Below are positions 13,201-24,490 of a stretch of DNA of 64,000 nt, piece by piece. Source of the stretch: Oikopleura dioica (lineage: Eukaryota > Chordata > Appendicularia > Copelata > Oikopleuridae); contig OU015569.1 of the NCBI GenBank assembly GCA_907165135.1, positions 7,812,501 to 7,876,500 of the forward strand. The letters are read 5' to 3'. The notes under the pieces were generated by a model that did no database searches, was not told the DNA's origin, and saw only the letters and a list, made by a program, of their open reading frames with translations. The position numbers and the translations under genes were made by a program. Numbering within the stretch: the stretch's first letter is position 1; every line of letters begins with the position of its first letter.

Positions 13201-16200
13201 CTTCTTCGTCGTCATTTACGCGTTTTATCATGCGGACGCAAGCGTTCGCAGTGTATGGGAAATCTTCGACTTCGAGACACAAGTCACGCAATATTTTAAT
13301 AACTCGTTTTCGAACGGATACACCAGTATCAAGAATTCGTTCAGTCAGCATCTTATAATAATGATTGGCAACTTCTGGGCGAGTGAGCACGAATTTCCCG
13401 ATCAAGTCGATTGCGGCTTCACGCACAGAAGTAGCAGTATCCTCCATTCGCGAGCGAATTGATTTGGCAATCGCCTCTTGTGAAAGGATGCCAGGATCGA
13501 CAGTAACGATTTCAGTTAGACATTTGAGAGATTTCGTGCGTACTTGAACAGCTTGTTCATTGAGCACTGAAAGGATTTGTCGCAGGTACCGATCGAAGGA
13601 CTGGTTGAATGATCTATTGGCAGATAGATAGCGAGATATAATACATATGTCATCATATGAGAGCTCGAGACCCTTTGTGGGGAAACTGGATCAGCTTATG
13701 GACATGCTCACGCCGATAGCCGATTCTTTCGAGTGATTCAACGTCTTCATCGTGTTTCATGTCTGCGATATCTCGAACCCAAGTAGCTATTGAGTAATTG
13801 AGACTGAACTCCATAGCACTGTCGATTTTGCGACCGGAATTGAGATGTTGAATAACAATTGTCTGCAGTTGTCGTGTGAGTAGATCCTTTTCTTGTTCGC
13901 CTTCGATACCGACAACGCCATGATCGACGATTTCAACTAACGGCCGAACCTCGGCCACATCTAACTGGCTAGTCAAAGCGTCTTTCCTCAATCGTGCGGC
14001 GACCACTCCCAAATACTCAAGAGACGCCGTTCGCAAGGATATTTCAACCTTTTTATTCATGAAATTGTGAACAAGCAAGCGCCCCAGAATGGATAGAATC
14101 GTCTCTGCAGCAGGCCATTCCGGCTTATTGACAGTGCTTAGCAGATCTTGAATGAAATTTTCAAAAAGCGGCCGGAAGTCTATTTCTTCTTTTCTTGAAG
14201 AAATCTTTTCAAGGAAGATTGTTAAAAACATAGAGGAAATTTGCTGTGCAAGTTCCAGAGAACTTAAAATCGGCAATTCATCAATGTCTTCATTTTCGCG
14301 TTCCGCTTGGAGCATCGTTTGTCGGTGATCAGACTCTATTGGAGATGGAATCTTTGCGACTGACTGGACAAGCTGTAAGACCAACGCTGAGAGCATTTGA
14401 ATGCATGGAATTTCATCGTCTTCATCATCCATGAGATGGCTCAAGCGATAATTTCGCAAGTTTCGCTTAGACGTAGGAAGACGAGCAAGCGAGTTCAGAA
14501 TGTCGATGACGAGATTTTGTCGATGCTGGGGATACTTAGAGAAGATGATCGTCGCGCATCTTATAGCAGAGAGCTGAATTTGCTGTATGTTCTCCACGAA
14601 GAAAGGAGAGATCGTCATTTTGGCGATTTTGTTGATGATGTGGTCCATGAGTTTAACTTTGCCAGCGAACTCGCCGATCAAGGCGAGAAGATCACAAACG
14701 CGGGTGAACAAACGCATGATCGAACCCGATCGTTGAGTAACTTTTTAGAAGAAGCTCGTTTTTGCTTGTCAGTCTTGATCTTGTAGCCTGACTGCCGGTA
14801 CACAACATCAAATTCAGGGTAGATAGAGTTTTGAAGCTGAAATCGACACAGCTCGATCACTCTATCGATGACGTTATCTGACAAAATAGATCCAGAGACT
14901 TTCGGCGCGGTGAGAACATACATAACAGAGAGACCGGCCTCGAGAGCGCAATTTATCGCCTGAAGACGTTCTTCTCGGCCAAGTCCATTGTGCTTTGGTT
15001 CCGCGTCGTCGACGACATGTAAGGCAAGTCGACAACCTCGACGCATGTTTACTTCCATTAACTGGCACATTCGTGCGAGTCTTTTCTTCTTTATGTCCCC
15101 ATAAGCGTCGATTTCTTTCAGCTTGGCGGCCTCCTTAAGGATAGACTTTAGTTTATTCTCGTCCAGAAGGAGCGCTTCTTCTTGTTCGTCATCTTCGACA
15201 TCGTTATTGACGTTCGCGTAAACTTGAAGTGCACGATCAACCAAAATTTTGAAGCGATCGGTATGAGCATGGATTTCTTCATCTGTCACTTTTTCGTGGA
15301 AAGCACGCATTAGGTCTTTGTGGCGTGACTTTTCCTTCTTTTCAGCAATCTCGCGCTGCTTTGCACGTTCCCTTCAAATATATTTAATAACTGTAATATT
15401 TATTGTTACTTATAGTTTTTGTAAAAACAAAATCACATTTTAACCTTAGACGCATGATTTTTTTTAACTAAAAGAGTGCCACATGCGGAAAATCATCAAT
15501 AGATAATATTCTAGAAATAATTATTAAGAAATCTTACTTTTTCGCCATTTTGGCTTTGATTTTTTTGACATCATCATCATCAAGCTTCTTCAGGCTTACA
15601 ACAAACGGCTTGCATTCTCTGTCCGATCTTGCCTTCGACCGGGGGAGTTCTCGGCAAACAGTGCAGGAAGCAAGAGTTTTTTTCGTTGGGTGAATGGACA
15701 CAACTTTCTGACCAATGCGTAGACTGGGAAAGCTCTTGACATGGTCGCCAGATGGGAGGGTTATACTTTTGATGGTAGACACTTGCGCTCTTGTTTTGTC
15801 ATCGAAGATGAGAGTGCACGCACTCGCATCTTCCGGCAAGTTCTCCATAATAGTCTCTTTGTGTATGCTTGTATCCATAGGCTCAGCGCTCATTCTTTGC
15901 CGTTTCAGGTCCGAGAAGGCGGATGAAATGGAAGAGTTGGATGTTTCATCCATTAATTCCTGATTATTCTGGTCATATTCTTTCCGGGCCCGTTTTTCTG
16001 CGCGGCGCTTCTCACGTCGCGCACGTCGTTCTTCTTTCGTCTCGCTCTCGTTGTCTTCGTCCCTTGATTTGTGTTTCTTGCGCTTCTCCTTCTTTTCTTT
16101 CTTAGCCAGTTTGTCATCTCGCACTTCTTTCGCTGAGCTGTGATGGGAAGATGTTTGGAATTGGGATCGCTTGCCTAGTAGTCTTGGGGCAGTCTGTACG

Positions 16201-16522
16201 ACGTTTGACAAGAGAGGAATGTTTTGAACGGCATCAAAATTGCGTTCATCATGTATAGTCGGCTTGAGTGAGAAAGAAGTTCGTACGTTATCGAGGGCAG
16301 CTTTAAGTTAACAATAGAGATCACGCTATCGTTTGAAGATTTACCTGTTAATTCGCCGACGAGCTCAGCGTCCGAGTGTTCCAGTGACTTGGAGTCGAAG
16401 AGTGGCTTTTGTTCATCTTTTTTGGAATCATTTTGACGAGGAATTGGCAGTTCCTTAGCGATGGTACTCAAACTACTGAGTCCGACGAGGCTTAAATTGT
16501 GAACACAGTTTTGGTCACTCAT
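10291..16522 (-). CDS. NIPBL: Cohesin loader subunit NIPBL/SCC2
   Basis: SCC2/NIPBL loads cohesin on chromatin together with MAU2/SCC4. The start at 16522 gives an N-terminus (LVGLSSLSTIAKELPIP) matching the MAU2-binding end of animal NIPBL. A basic, Lys-rich region follows (16.2-15.5 kb), then the HEAT-repeat body from about 15.3 to 11.0 kb. The best-conserved blocks are SPFFVENIQQ, LARLPTSKRNLRNYRL, VRTKSLKCLTEIV, RILDTGVSVRKRVIKILRDL and DDEEGIKKLVLEVFSKLWFTP-like sequence. The C-terminus is acidic then basic and ends ...SDFNPYG at 10291. The coding sequence is cut by many introns of about 31-60 nt. The product is about 1,700 residues, shorter than the vertebrate protein mainly in the N-terminal half. 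A very short upstream ORF overlaps the leader (ATG at about 16531). Confidence 0.93.
13673..13703 (-). other. 31-nt intron in NIPBL
   Basis: An apparent frame break between the REHVHKL and LELSYDD segments disappears if a GT(CCATAAG)...CACAAAG intron of exactly 31 nt is removed. This gives REH joined to GLELSYDDICII, which fits the family (LSYKDACYI in the human protein). A one-base indel in the C4 run is the alternative. Confidence 0.65.
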
Positions 16523-16679
16523 TTCTCATTCTTAAACGAAAGACTAAATTGAAACAGTTATATAAATTTGGAATGAGAACGTAAACTGAGTAGTAAGAAG
16601 AGAACTCATTGACGGTACAACTATCTATGAGCAGGACCCGCGGGGCAGAACAACTTGGCAAATGTTTAATAACGCTCTT

Positions 16680-16874
16680 TCAGGCTACAGACATCTTTTC
16701 CGCATAATTAGGTCTTTGTGGTTTACTCGTAAAATCGACAGAGTCGTCATCTGACCACGAGTCACTGAATGTTTGGTCTTTGTATACTGCTGTAATTATT
16801 TCGCCAACTCGAAGCCGTTTGATTTCATTCGTGATTGTGCTGATAGGAGGACGCTTACGAGGGTTCTCCATCAT
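16680..16874 (-). CDS. Small unknown protein, 64 residues
   Basis: This is a complete short frame starting MMENPRKRPP, with a basic N-terminal part (NEIKRLRVGE) and an acidic SWSDDDSVDF stretch. It lies 157 bp upstream of the NIPBL start on the same strand, so it could be the upstream cistron of an operon. The combination of an IK-containing helix followed by SW and an acidic Ser-Asp stretch faintly recalls PABIR/FAM122 PP2A inhibitors, but the match is too weak for a name. Function unknown. Confidence 0.5.
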   Translation of the reverse strand: MMENPRKRPPISTITNEIKRLRVGEIITAVYKDQTFSDSWSDDDSVDFTSKPQRPNYAEKMSVA

Positions 16875-17829
16875 GTTCGGATTTTTAAAACGAATTTAAC
16901 TTTTTATCAGTCTGAAAATATTTATATTAAATATAGGCAACACTGAAACTGTCAGAGACCAGTTTCTGGCCTTAGCGTGGGGAATCGCGGAATAATAATG
17001 ATTGATAGAAATTATTCGCCGTGAAGCTATTATCAAGTTTTATTGATTTCCATAGTTAGAGCGCGACTATTTTGATGGCAAGGTACTTTTTGGCTCCCTC
17101 TCACTTTTGCCCTTCATGCTGACCCGAGACATAATACCTCGAGACTAGAGCCTAATAACAAGTTAAGGCGATCAAAGCAAGACGTCCATAAAATATTCTA
17201 GGCTAACATCACTATCTATCCCATTTTTAGCCAGGAAATGGGAGTAAAGTTTATAAAAGCGCTCAAGTAAGTGTGAACTAAACAATTCAATTTTTTAAAT
17301 GAAAATTTCTAAGTGGAAATGTTATTTACCAATGCCGAAATGAAAAATGTCTGACGCCTGTGGCGACAAACTTCGACTTGATCTCGAGAAACTTTAGGAA
17401 AAGGTCTTGAGTGAAACCAATAAACGATTGCACACTGAGATGACCCTTGAAAAGAGGACGGTCGGGGCCAGCAATTCTATTCGAGAACGTTCAAAATGTA
17501 ATAAAAGGAGCTAAAACAAAGAAACGCATGCTGACGGGAGAGCACATTGTTCAATTAGGTACCAATGATGCCCGTAGACTCTCATTACTATTTTATTTAC
17601 TCGTCTTTGTAGTTTACTGCAAGTTATGTGGGGCAGCTCTTGGATGGCATTACGACTTCACATCCGAGGGGCAAATGTATAAAGAAGGCAAGTTCGTTCT
17701 GGAAGTGGCGAATGTAAAAGCTGTCTCCGGCTCCCTTCAATCTGTACCATTCGGTCAAGTGACTTCAATAGTGTAAGAAAATACATATTCACTTGTAAAA
17801 ACACAAATCACGTCGCAGTCGACTTTCGT
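16875..17829. other. Intergenic region with one doubtful ORF
   Basis: Nothing here is recognisable. A 109-codon plus-strand frame (17447-17776) contains a hydrophobic stretch (LSLLFYLLVFVVYC) and an ordinary-looking C-terminal part. It has no homology that I can name and no clear acceptor before its ATG. It may be a small membrane protein or chance. Confidence 0.3.
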
Positions 17830-18243
17830 TTATTGCTCGGGACATGAAAGGAGCGAGTCTGGAGTTTCTGAGTCAAGTAAGGCTAGGAGTTCATCAGATA
17901 TTTCGCACTTGATACTTGGAGGACAAGAGAGCACTTTTGAGGAATTTTGGAACGAGTTGGAGTATTTCAACTGAGTAAGATGCTTTGTCGGGCAGTCGAT
18001 TTTATCTAATTTGGTCTGCTTCCTGTCTAAAACTCTGAGATCGTACCCTGATATGTTGCAAGATCCGAATCTAGGATTGACAGTCCCAATACTCGCCTTA
18101 AATTCGTTGAGTGTAATCGGCGGTTTTGGACGAGGCGGTAACGACATGCATAAATCAGGAGCACCGTGGACCCGAACGCATTTAGGGAAGGAGAATAAAT
18201 CGCTTTTTGGGTGATCCAGGTTTGCAGGAACAGGCGTTTTCAT
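17830..18243 (-). CDS. Unknown protein, 137 residues
   Basis: This is a single-exon frame beginning MKTPVPANLDHPK and ending DSLLSCPEQ. It is rich in Ser, Pro and Lys, has no signal peptide or membrane segment, and looks largely disordered with an acidic C-terminal helix (ISDELLALLDSE). Its ATG lies 145 bp after the stop of the BTB-dsRBD gene on the same strand, so the two may share a polycistronic transcript. I do not recognise a family. Confidence 0.55.
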   Translation of the reverse strand: MKTPVPANLDHPKSDLFSFPKCVRVHGAPDLCMSLPPRPKPPITLNEFKASIGTVNPRFGSCNISGYDLRVLDRKQTKLDKIDCPTKHLTQLKYSNSFQNSSKVLSCPPSIKCEISDELLALLDSETPDSLLSCPEQ

Positions 18244-18388
18244 ATCGTTTTTGTTTCGTTTGCTTTCTTATCGAATTGATACAAAAGAATGAGCGTCCAC
18301 ATTCGTGTTTCCAACAAGTTATCAATTCGATAATTGTTTTGTGCATTCGAGCTCTTGTCGTATTAGCTTATTTTTGATCAAATGGGGA

Positions 18389-20265
18389 CTAACTGAAGGT
18401 TACAATTGTGTCTTTGAACCCATGCAGTTTAAAATAATAACTACTCTGAGCTTGTTTGAGCAAGTCCTTGAGCATTTGAGTGGCAGCTGCTTTGCGTGCG
18501 ATCTTTTGGTTTTTCCGTCGCTCTTTTACTTCTAGAGCTAGGTCATCAATTGTGCATTTACATGTAAATTCCTTCAAATGTTCATAGCCTCCATCGTGTG
18601 GAATATACTGATAAACTGGAGGCGCGATGTGTCGCTGGTGAAGGTACTCTTGCAACTCTGTAACAGGATGACGATTAACTTCGTGATTGTCGGACTGCCT
18701 ATGATTATCTGGCTTTCGAAGTCCATGCTCCTTCAACTGCGCTATCATCCGACGAGCAGCGTTTCCTGAGTTGCTCATTTTCATTTTCAAGTAAAAAAGT
18801 TTTCTTTGACACTTCAAATGCAATTCGAACATTAATAACGATTCGTCAGTCAATTAGCGACTGGCAAAAATGGCTTCCATTTTTGTCACCGACTTCTTTC
18901 TCCCTACACACCAAGCAAGCAAAGTCAACTTATTTAATTTCGAACCTTTGGCCTCTGCTTTCTTATTACCAGAAGCGGTACAACTCTGGCCAGTGTGTGG
19001 TAGGCGCACGTGCCACGAAAATGGAGGACATCCTTCGTTACCAGGAGTGTACTCTGGTATTGGGAGCCCATTCTTTTGCATCAACTCTTGTAAGAGGCCG
19101 ACCGGATTCAAGCACTCTTCTGGTTCTACTTCGCTCACGTCATGAGAGTGACTCTTCGACGAATCCAGTGCTCTAATTTGAGTGGGAGCGCCTGAAAAAG
19201 AATGCTTAAAGTTCCTCTTTCCAGCTTATACCTGGAGCTCTGTTAACGTTCTCGCGAAGCTGTTTCAGCATCGATGATGCTGCTCTATGCTTCGCCTCTT
19301 TCTTAGAGTTTCCCGAGGCTTCAGTACTACAAAATTTAATAAAAGAAACTTTGCTCGGAATACCTCATATCTTCGATTTGACAAACAATCGTAAACGGCG
19401 GTCCGGCTCCACCCTTAGTTTTATAAATAGGAACAGAAGCGCCCCTCTTCTGCATCATCTCCTGCAGAACAGATATAGCAGTCTTTCCCGGCGGAAGTGT
19501 CACTTCATTCTGTTTTTCGGACGCTTCTTTCACTTCCTCGTTCTGCGCGAGTGAAGTCCACTCTTTAAATCCGTCGGCAATCAAACTTGATCTTCTTTCT
19601 ACTCGCGGGTTTTTCATTGGTTTCTTCTCCCGAATCATTTTTTGAATGCGAGCTTCTTCCTCCCTCATCATCTGGTGAGCGTATTCGCTAATAAAATCCG
19701 AAACGTCGATTGCAGATGGCGCATAGGAGACGTTCTTTTCGTAGGAGCTTGGTATTTGATCGAAGACTTCTCCGCTCAGGGATCTGATATTCAAGAATTT
19801 CGTGACTTTTAGGAGCTTGAATGAGTATGAATAAAGATAAAGATAACATTTTTGTTCTACCTCAAAACTTTTTTCTGGGATAGCAATCTTCCCAGTGTAC
19901 ATAAAATCCAAAATTCTATCGATGCACCTCCTATCGAGTTCATCGGGAAGGTCAATAATTCGTCGACCATCTGCTGCTTGCATTTTGGTTGACAGAAATC
20001 GTTCTTTGAAAAAATCAGAACTGCCGGTAATCACTGCCGAATGAGCTAAGTAAATTGCTTCGTCATGAGAGTCGTAGTGTCTGATGTACACATCACAGGT
20101 GCTTTGCTTCATAAGAATAACGATGTCGCTCTTTCGAAGGGCGAGCGATGAAAGTCAGTTATCCCATTCCTTGAACTCATCTTGCGTTGTTGGGCAGCGT
20201 TGCTTGTTCAAGATGTCAAGCAAAGTATTCTTATAATTTGGAACACTGATGATTCGATCGACCAT
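18389..20265 (-). CDS. BTB/POZ protein with three dsRNA-binding domains (TARBP2/PRKRA/Loquacious-like)
   Basis: After ATG 20112 comes a BTB/POZ domain (CDVYIRHYDSHDEA, then LAHSAVITGSSDFFKERF, then ILDFMYTGKI), split by a 45 nt intron at 19816-19860. Three dsRBDs follow: TAISVLQEMMQKRG with KKEAKHRAASSMLKQL after splicing; NPVGLLQELMQKNG with NKKAEAK joined by an intron (about 18775-18934) to NAARRMIAQL; and HPVTELQEYLHQRH with KIARKAAATQML. The three-dsRBD order, with NPVG LLQEL in the second, matches the Dicer partners TARBP2, PRKRA and Loquacious, which lack a BTB domain. The frame also extends upstream to ATG 20265, directly after a TTCAG acceptor, but is interrupted by one TGA (20155-20157). 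If translation starts at 20112 the upstream part is a 36-codon uORF. A small-RNA or dsRNA role coupled to BTB dimerisation or Cul3 binding is inference. Confidence 0.85.
20155..20157 (-). other. Single in-frame TGA separating a 36-codon 5' frame from the BTB-dsRBD frame
   Basis: The frame from ATG 20265 (MVDRIISVPNYKN...FKEWDN) and the frame from ATG 20112 are in the same register, separated only by this TGA and 14 open codons. The context is AAC TGA CTT, close to the known UGA-CUA readthrough context. The 5' ATG follows a CGTTCAG acceptor directly. It could be a uORF stop, a leaky stop or a sequence error. Confidence 0.7.
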
Positions 20266-20864
20266 CTGAACGGAACATAAAAACACGAGATCTAACTGTA
20301 CATTTAGATTCTGAACATAAATATTTTCCGTAGACATACTTCTGCGAAAAATGAAGAATTTTAGTTGAAAAAGAATAACCGAAAAGGCGGTATAAGTCAT
20401 TAAGATAAGAACTTGTACATGATAGTTCCACGATTGTATTTTCTGATATGCATATTTGAGAACTACAATTGACGATTTCAAAAATATACTCTTCAAAACT
20501 ATACATAGGGAAAAAGTTGAATTAAAACTGTAGATCTTAAGAAGCTCTAGGGAGTATGATAGCTGATTCTTTTTACGTATTGCTCGAGTAGATTATATAA
20601 TATTGTAATTTCTTCTTCTTTACTAAAGATTGATGAGGAGCTTTCAAAAGAACAGGGAACCGATATGAGGATAAATGGATAATTGCACAGGAATCATTTG
20701 TCATTTTACTAGAATAGGTTACAGGATACGCTTTGGTGGAAGAAAAACCAGGGCAATAACAAAAACTGATCAACAAAATTGAGAATTAAAGTTAATATGA
20801 CTATAAAAATAAGTAGAACAGAATGATATAGATATCATGTGGATAGTTTCTTTAAAAAATTATA
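20266..20864. other. Intergenic, AT-rich
   Basis: This is the downstream region of AP-1 mu and the leader of the BTB-dsRBD gene. Several short frames with hydrophobic translations are present, but none has a conserved motif. The TTCAG acceptor for the downstream gene lies at its left edge. Confidence 0.6.
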
Positions 20865-22471
20865 CTATGTGTTAGTGCGGAGCTGGTAGTCTCCGTTTTG
20901 AGTGATGTATCTCACCCATGGAAGAGCTTGATAACCGGACTTTTCGATAATCTTCAGGTAACGAACTTGAATGCCGGAAACAGTAAAGTATGGAATTTCG
21001 AATTTAACCTAAAGTTTGAGAGGTTATTTGCTTATAAGCACTTTTTCATACTTGAATTGGCGGCTTTCCCTCGATCTCGTCAGACTCTACAGAAGGAAGT
21101 CCAAAGGAAGCGCGCATAAGGAACTCTTTTCCGCCCGGGAAGCTTTTTATCTGCCACGAAACAGCTGATTTTTCAGGCAACCATCTACAACTCCCCGTCG
21201 TCGTCCGGAATTTCGGCGAGTCAGCATCTGATGGGACCTACAGGAATATAGACTATATATTACATAGTTGAGATGCAACAAAACGAGCGCCAAAAAATTT
21301 AATCTGCACTCACCGGGACGATAATTTCAACGTTATTGGCTGTTGAGCGGCGTTTGAACTGCGATCGCGCTTTTACCATGATTTCTACCCTCGAATGAGC
21401 ATGCTTCTCAATATGGCTTTCTACCCAGATGAGTGGTTTAATTTGAGTCTGAAAATTTCAAAATCAAACTCCAGCTTCGTCAACTACCTGAAGACGATAC
21501 GACATCAGTTCGAACTCGCCATCTGGAGGAATAAACGATATCGTTCTGTCGTTATCGAATCGCGAAAGACGCACACATTGGTGGAATTTTACATCGTCTA
21601 GTTCAACGGACTTCTTTTTTGATCTTCCAGTCGATTCGAAGAGGATCTTATCATTGAGACCTTTTTCATTACAAATATGATTTCCGAGTAGTTTGAGTAC
21701 CTAATCGTAGTTCAGGCATTCCCGACAGATAAACGCGCATTTTAATGGCACCAACAATCTCTGAACGGAGAACATTTCCAGTCGCGGAAACTAACAGGTC
21801 GACTGACTCAATCACGTCCAAGAAGACTTCGTTTTTCCTGTATTTGATTCCCTCTGACCTCCATGACACGGCGTTCGTTACAGTTGATGGTGGCCTTACT
21901 TCGGTTACTTCTAACTTGTGGCTTTCTTGTGTAATGAATTCTTGCAAAATCTTAAAAAAATTAGGACTTAGAAAAAAACATGTTGCGGACCTTTGAATCA
22001 GTAAACTGGGGTGCCCCGTAATCCATCACTTCGTCTAGTAGCTCATAAACGATAACAAAATTATCTCTGATGGATTCCTCTTCGACGACTTTGAAATATT
22101 CGGCGAAAACTTGGCAGAGTTTGTGCATAAATGATACAATACACATCACATTGGCATTTCCTTGATCGTTGTTAGAAATTCATCTGACGTGGTTATATAC
22201 GACTTACCTTGTGTAACGGCAACAACGTAAATATTATTGCACTTGATGTGAATGAAGGTCACATCATCGTCTGTCATGACAGGAGTGAGTGTGCCCTCTT
22301 CTTCTCTATCCATTATCATTTTAGGAAACCTAGAGTTATATCTAGGGTCTCTTTATATTAAGCTAGCGCTTACTTATCAATGATGTTTAAAGGCATATCT
22401 CCCCTATAATTCCGCGAGATGAGGACTTTGCCTTTCAGGTCCAAAATGTAAATCGCCGAAGCGTGAACCAT
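20865..22471 (-). CDS. AP1M1: AP-1 clathrin adaptor complex subunit mu
   Basis: The mu subunit of the AP-1 adaptor sorts tyrosine-motif cargo at the trans-Golgi network and endosomes. The start at 22471 gives [22 protein letters not shown]. The N-terminal longin-like half follows, then the mu-homology domain with the family hallmarks [85 protein letters not shown] and the C-terminal block [20 protein letters not shown]. The stop is at 20865 after YQLRTNT. The sequence is closer to mu-1 than to mu-2. Introns are short. eIF3k lies 133 bp upstream on the same strand, which would fit a two-gene operon. Confidence 0.95.
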
Positions 22472-22604
22472 TATATATCGACCCGATCTTAATTATAGTG
22501 TTATAGTTTCATAGCTATCCTCATGCCAACTCTTCGTCTGTTTGAGCAGTATTTCAATGGTTGTTTTTTGAACAGAAGGAATCGGGCAGATATGAATTCT
22601 ATAT

Positions 22605-23499
22605 TTAATTGCCTAACTTTCGAGCACCAAGCCGCATTACGCTCACCAAACCGGATAAATCGACCTTCTCAACGATACTCTTCGACTGAAATACCCATCT
22701 ATTATCATCAAGTCGAACGAAGAGGCATTTACCTTGACCTTATCTTCCTGACTAGCCACAAAAATAACACTCTGCTCGCTTGACCATCCAAATCGCTCGA
22801 TCCACTCATTCAAATCATAGTCTTTTTGGAGACCGAGGAACTCCTTCACGATATCTCGGCTGAAATCCTATTAAAATTGTTATCACTATTCTCGAACCTC
22901 AGTCGCTGAAAGCTGTGGGTGATGACACCGCAAATATGATGTCTGATAGCGTCTTCGAAGCCAGCAAACTCAGCAATCATGTCATGCTCAGTCTGTAGTG
23001 CTTCCCAGAATTTCGGGAAGTTGCATTGCTCCAAAAGCTTGTGGATTTCTTTAATGGAATTAAAGTGATTAAATCAATCAATGATATTACCCAGCGATCT
23101 TCTGATGCTCTGGTCCATGTCATCGTCGTTCAAGTTGGAAAGAAGGGCCTTGTACATGACAAAGTCGGGCTCGGGAAGAACCATCATTCCTTTCAGAAGA
23201 ACGTATAAAACAATCTATGGAGAAAACAGGTGAATGAGGTCGCACTCTCTTGATTTACCTCGTGCCGAACTGAATTCGGATAGAATTGATAAAGCTTCAG
23301 CAGCGCCATATTCGCGTCCAAGTCGTAAGTGCCTTCTCGCACTTGCTGAAGAACGTACTCTTCGAGAATAGGCTGAAAGTTGTTACCAACAGTGTGAACT
23401 CGTAATATTTACTTGATTCTCTGGATTGTAACGATTCATATCCTTGAGGCGGTCATGGATCTCCTTTGGATCAAAGGCCGAGTTGATTTCACCAGTCAT
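22605..23499 (-). CDS. EIF3K: Eukaryotic translation initiation factor 3 subunit K
   Basis: eIF3k is a non-core subunit of the eIF3 complex on the 40S ribosome. The start MTGEINSAFDPKEIH at 23499 lies five bases after a TTCTAG acceptor. The protein then reads RYNPENQ, a HEAT-like helical part (YDLDANMALLKLYQFYP) and the PCI/winged-helix half with CNFPKFWEALQ, FEDAIRHHICGVI and LNEWIERFGW, then the conserved SQED box. It ends VDLSGLVSVMRLGARKLGN, with the stop at 22605. The layout matches human eIF3k block by block, and the length (about 220 residues after removing introns) is normal. Confidence 0.93.
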
Positions 23500-24490
23500 A
23501 GCCTCTAGAAGGTAATCTTGAAGAAAATGATTCGGACGTGACTAAAGGACCTTATCAGACCGTCTGATAAGGACAATATTCACTTGCAAACAGGGATAGT
23601 AAACGAGAGTTAATTGTACTGGAATTTATTGAAATATTTTCAACAGTTTGTCAACAGCGGAAATTTTCGCAAATCATTGATTTATGAAAATTCACAGAGA
23701 TTTATGGTAGCCAAACGCAATATACGTTGTTGAAAGTATCTGTCAATGATTTTAATTCCAGGATCAACGTTTTTTTGTCAGAATATTGATTGAAAGAAGC
23801 TTGTATATAGGAGAATACAAAGAGTTCACTACCGTATTTGTTGCTACCTGTTTTTATTGAACTAGTATTGTACATAAATTAGCATATGAATAAGAATATA
23901 AAGGCACGATTTCGCACGTTTGATGTGGCGGTGGGCCCCCTGTTCTGCGAAAACTTTGCCACAGACAAAGAAAAGAAAAAAAAAGGTAAAATATATTGGA
24001 AGAAATAGATTGAGTTGAAATTCAATGTTCAAGAGGATATCGTGAACTTTGGTGGCCGTGTCTTGAATACCTGCTTCGAGGATGATACTTACATGATATC
24101 GGAAATAACATATGAAAGCCTTTTTTTCCGAGTCAATAAAAAAAAAGAACTGAATAAGGCTTGAATAGAAGAATGAGGGGTGAAACAGAGATTATCTTTG
24201 AAAATAGAACAAATCTCCGACTAAGATTAAAACTGAATGTCATGTTCATGAGACTGTATTGTGTAAGTCAAATTTATCATGTACATATTGTATTTTCGGG
24301 AAGCGAAGTTCGGCAAAAGATGGCTTTTAATACATATCTGTGCATTTCTGCAGCCAGAAGTTATTTTAAAATAAAACAGAAATAGATATAAATATTTGAA
24401 AGTGTTGTTTTGAAAAGCGTAGAGAGCACAATGTCCCGGCAGAGAGAATCGGTTAAGAAAAGGGCGAAACCAAGCAGCTCTTGTTTCTTT
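23500..24490. other. Intergenic, AT-rich
   Basis: This is the gap between TMEM87 and eIF3k. It contains scattered short frames without conserved motifs, A- and T-runs, and presumably the TMEM87 3' UTR at its right end. No RNA gene or repeat is evident. Confidence 0.6.

Noticed and set aside
13653-13704. Apparent frameshift in NIPBL
   Set aside because: A 31 nt GT-AG intron gives an in-phase join that fits the family; no sequence error is needed.
17447-17776. 109-codon ORF as a confident gene
   Set aside because: There is no recognised family, acceptor or conserved neighbour; kept only as a note.
20155-20157. Selenocysteine recoding of the TGA
   Set aside because: I see no reason for Sec in this position of a BTB protein, and I could not identify a SECIS element by eye.
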